From the NCBI GenBank assembly GCA_003833135.1, contig QZLH01000131.1:27151-91150 (forward strand): a stretch of DNA of 64,000 bases, written 5' to 3'. Source of the DNA: Oehlia diaphana (Eukaryota > Glomeromycota > Glomeromycetes > Glomerales > Glomeraceae). Shown here one piece after another: positions 61,174 through 64,000 of the stretch. A program made the position numbers and the translations under genes. Within the stretch, counting starts at the first letter, position 1. Each line of letters begins with the position of its first letter. The notes under the pieces were generated by a model. That model saw nothing but the letters and a program-made list of their open reading frames with translations. It was not told the origin of the DNA and did not search any database.

Positions 61174-62139
61174 TTAAAATATTTTAAGATAATAACAGGA
61201 AAAAAAAAGTGCGATAATCACAAATTTGACAATCCATCACTTTTCACCCTCACGTGACCATGCTTTAGGCCTTCCAGCCGAGGCATAGGCGCGTAACGAC
61301 TATACATCCAGCCCGACGACGGCTTTACTTTAAAAACACAAAAATAAATTTTTTCTGTTTTTCCTTTTAAAATGGCATGAATTCTTTCCGCGAAGTAAAG
61401 TTGATTCGATTTAAAAAAGTACGGATCGCTTTATCTGGTTACCCGTAAAACACGCAGAAACTAAAGAAACTTTAACATGAATCGATTACATTAATACAAT
61501 TAACGAAACAACTTCAATTAATGCAATAAACCAACTCTCATGCGTTCAACTAAAACGCTATGGTTTGGGATGAAACAGCGTGTTCTTTGTTCTTTTCCAA
61601 TACATTCTTCCTCAATTGGAACTATTGAAAACTCTGAAATCCATCTTTTAGATTTAACATCGTATTAAAGAACCACAAAGTCTAATAATAATAAAAAAAG
61701 AATTACTTTTAACTACTAATCCAATTTAATCACGTGAACTTATAGTTAGCACGTCATTATGTCAACCTGACAGGTTATGCCGATTAGATTATACTTTAAG
61801 ATACTTTTTTTGGAAATGATCGACAAAATGATCGGCACATTAAGTACGTAGCATAATCGGCGTAACCTGTCACACATTACAGTTGTAGTAAATATTGATA
61901 CCGACTAATTTTTATACCGACAGCAAAATCACGTGGGTAATGAGCAAAAATTTATCACGGGGTGCAAAAATTTTCTAATATATATATCGCAGTTTTCCTA
62001 ATGTGTACTAAGAAAGCGTGGACCGATTTCTGTTCAAATTTATATTACGTTTCGCGATTTTCCCACCGACTCTACTTTGATTAATTTTAGTAACTTTAAT
62101 TTTAGTATCTTTATTCACTGCGGAAACTAAGCTCTCAAA
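61174..62139. promoter_or_regulatory. Divergent intergenic region RSM22 / RAD21
   Basis: 966 bp separate the two start codons. It contains a 105-bp inverted-repeat element (61768-61872) and two CACGTG-containing stretches (61250 and 61928 regions) resembling ends of the 14.5-kb MITE. No transcription factor site is assigned. Confidence 0.45.
61768..61872. mobile_element. Tiny MITE-like element, 19-bp inverted repeats
   Basis: TGACAGGTTATGCCGATTA at 61768-61786 is the inverse of TAATCGGCGTAACCTGTCA at 61854-61872, with one mismatch. The 67-bp interior is non-coding. It lies in the RSM22/RAD21 promoter region. Confidence 0.82.
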
Positions 62140-64000
62140 ATGTTTTACTCGGAGGCCATATTGTCAAAGAAGGTAATATGTTTGAACGTTTTTTAATAGA
62201 CGATGCGACATTTTATTCACAATTATTAAATTCAAAAAAGGGCCCTCTCGCGAAAGTATGGCTCGCCGCGCATTGGGAAAGAAAACTTAGTAAAACACAA
62301 TTTTTGCAAACGAATATACAGACTTCTGTAGGTATGTATTCTAATAATAGTTTTAAAGAATTCTAAACTTAGTTTTAGCTTTGTGTTATTACGTTAGCTT
62401 ACTGATATAAAACCTTTCGTTCGAATTAGGCGCAATCCTTGGAGGTGACCAACCCCCAATGGCTCTACGATTATCTGGACAATTGTTGCTCGGAGTCGTA
62501 CGCATATATTCACGTAAAGCGAAATATCTATTAGAAGACTGTAATGAGGCTCTATTAAAAATTAAATTGGTAAATAATGTGCTGAATTTTTATTAATATT
62601 GATCCACACTATTTATTGTAATATTTATATTTATTTTTTTAAAGGCATTTAGACCCGGCGAAGTTGACATTCCCGAAGATCAAAGAATTGCCAATTTCGA
62701 ATCAATTACGTTACCGGATAATATAACAGAATTCGACATTCTTTTACCAGATCCCGGTTTGCATCTCAAGTAAATAAGAATTTTGACTATTTTAATTTAT
62801 TTAATTTATAATTTTTTGACCCAATTTTATTAATTTATTTACACCGTAGACAATGGAGTGATGTCGCTCCGGTCGCTTCAAGTTCAAATATTTCTCGACC
62901 TCAAGATATTACTATAAGAGATAATTTTGATTTATCATTAGATTTGAACATCGGTGATGATTTGCTGGGGGATGCTGATGATGATCGAGATTTTGATTTA
63001 AATTTAGATGATGATCCTGATCAAAAAGCAACTGGCAAAGATGACATAGGGTCTCATAGTCACGAGGATGAAACTTCTTCGGAAATCGAAATTGCGAGAG
63101 ATGCTCAAAACGAAATTCCGTTAACCGCGGAAGATGTTATTGGTAAAAGCATGGAAGATGACCCATTAATGATGATGGATGATGGTCCCGAATTACAATT
63201 GGACTTTGACTTGAACGATAACATAAATCTTGATGAGAATACTGATGTCTTAAACCCTAACACCGATATAACTAAGGACACTAATATATTATCAAACCTG
63301 GATACAAATAAGGATGATACTATGAATATAGAAAATCCTGATGGAATGGACATAGACATTCCAATTAATTTCGATTTGGACGATACCAAGTAAATTTATT
63401 TTATTAGATATTTTGACCTTTTTTTTTATGCGGTTAATAATAAATTTGTAACAACGATTATCATTTATTAGCAACATTAACCCAGAAGGTCCAATTTTTT
63501 CACCAACATCCCAAAGAAGTGTAGAGAGACAAGGTAGAACTAAGAAAAATATCGTTTTTTTGTATTTAATCTACTTATCGATTCACAATATTAACTAATT
63601 ATTTTAGACGATCAACTTCAAGAGCCTCAAGGTCCTCAGGAACAAGAACCTCAAGAGCCTCAAGAATCTCAGGAGTTTCAGGAGCTTCAAGAACCACATG
63701 ATACGCAAGAATTTCAAGAACAAGAGGAAGTTCGACAACATGGGCCAGTTCGTAGGAAGCGAAGGTTGATCGTTGATGAAATAACAGAGCTACCTAACAG
63801 GCATATTAAAAGTCAAATAGACGACACATCAGATATTTGCATTGAGGTTAATAATTTCTCTTTAGTATAAGTTAGATGACATGAGTTATTAACTAAAGCA
63901 TTGTTTGCCTTATAGCCATCATATCTTCCTGTTTCAAGAAAATTATTACGGTTAGCGGAAATCCGCCAAATGGGAGCTTGGTATTTTCTCGATCTAACCG
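62140..64000 (+). CDS. RAD21: Cohesin kleisin Rad21/Scc1 (3' truncated by window)
   Basis: Eight exons are visible: 62140-62172, 62241-62331, 62430-62569, 62645-62769, 62850-63389, 63472-63533, 63608-63846, and 63916 to beyond 64000. Rad21 closes the cohesin ring. Seen: the N-terminal Smc3-binding domain with [66 protein letters not shown] and [10 protein letters not shown], then an Asp-rich linker ([20 protein letters not shown]) and a Gln/Glu/Pro repeat. It ends in [17 protein letters not shown], a segment found ahead of the C-terminal domain. The last exon continues past the window, so the Smc1-binding winged helix is not seen. No evidence separates mitotic from meiotic (Rec8) use, but the extended N-terminal match favours Rad21. 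Confidence 0.93.
63610..63740 (+). repeat. Coding repeat QEPQ/QEFQ in RAD21
   Basis: Short 9-12 bp units (CAAGAGCCT, CAGGAGTTT) encode a Gln/Glu/Pro-rich stretch in the kleisin linker. Confidence 0.75.

Overview
The window is nuclear DNA from an AT-rich, intron-dense fungus. Genes use the standard code and have short introns, mostly GTAAGT- or GTTTGT-like donors with AG acceptors. Fungal marks include an ERMES subunit (MDM12) and QCR10. Very high AT content, long A/T runs, tandem expansion of lineage-specific families and retro-element debris suggest a Glomeromycotina-type (Rhizophagus-like) genome. That placement is inference. All gene models were spliced by eye, and reading frame is kept across every junction I list. 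I saw no rRNA, tRNA or CRISPR array.

Layout. 0.4-6 kb: NUDT8-type CoA diphosphatase, MDM12 and a Wss1-like DNA-protein crosslink protease with RanBP2 zinc fingers. 4.5-11.4 kb: a tandem segmental duplication. One copy keeps the protease and a small Cys-rich membrane protein; the other keeps only the Cys-rich gene next to a decayed protease. 11.4-19 kb: gene-poor, with a 435-460 bp tandem duplication, a MITE and gag-like and other relics. 19-21.7 kb: a ten-exon heme-oxygenase-like diiron protein. 22-23.5 kb: a third Cys-rich gene and a relic of a fourth. 24.4-27 kb: an extremely AT-rich block. It holds a foldback element and what reads as a C-to-T/G-to-A hypermutated copy of MED9, whose intact gene follows. 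28.5-29.5 kb: a TLC-domain membrane protein.

30-44 kb is the most distinctive region. It is a tandem array of membrane-anchored, helical coiled-coil genes on the minus strand: five apparently intact, one frameshifted, and one opposite-strand relic. One member (G5, 15 exons, 852 aa) has gained a roughly 570-residue acidic, repeat-rich N-terminal region, partly built from duplicated in-frame exon pairs.

44-64 kb is a dense housekeeping block: uL13m, an Arc1/AIMP1-like tRNA-binding cofactor, a KY-like transglutaminase-fold protein, Ap4A phosphorylase, bL17m, a FAR1-type DNA-binding protein, QCR10, a tiny mitochondrial membrane protein 10 nt upstream of UMP-CMP kinase, RSM22/METTL17, and the 5' part of cohesin RAD21. 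Many pairs are divergent with short shared upstream regions. Mitochondrial functions recur: uL13m, bL17m and RSM22 in the mitoribosome, QCR10 in complex III, and MDM12 at ER-mitochondria contacts.
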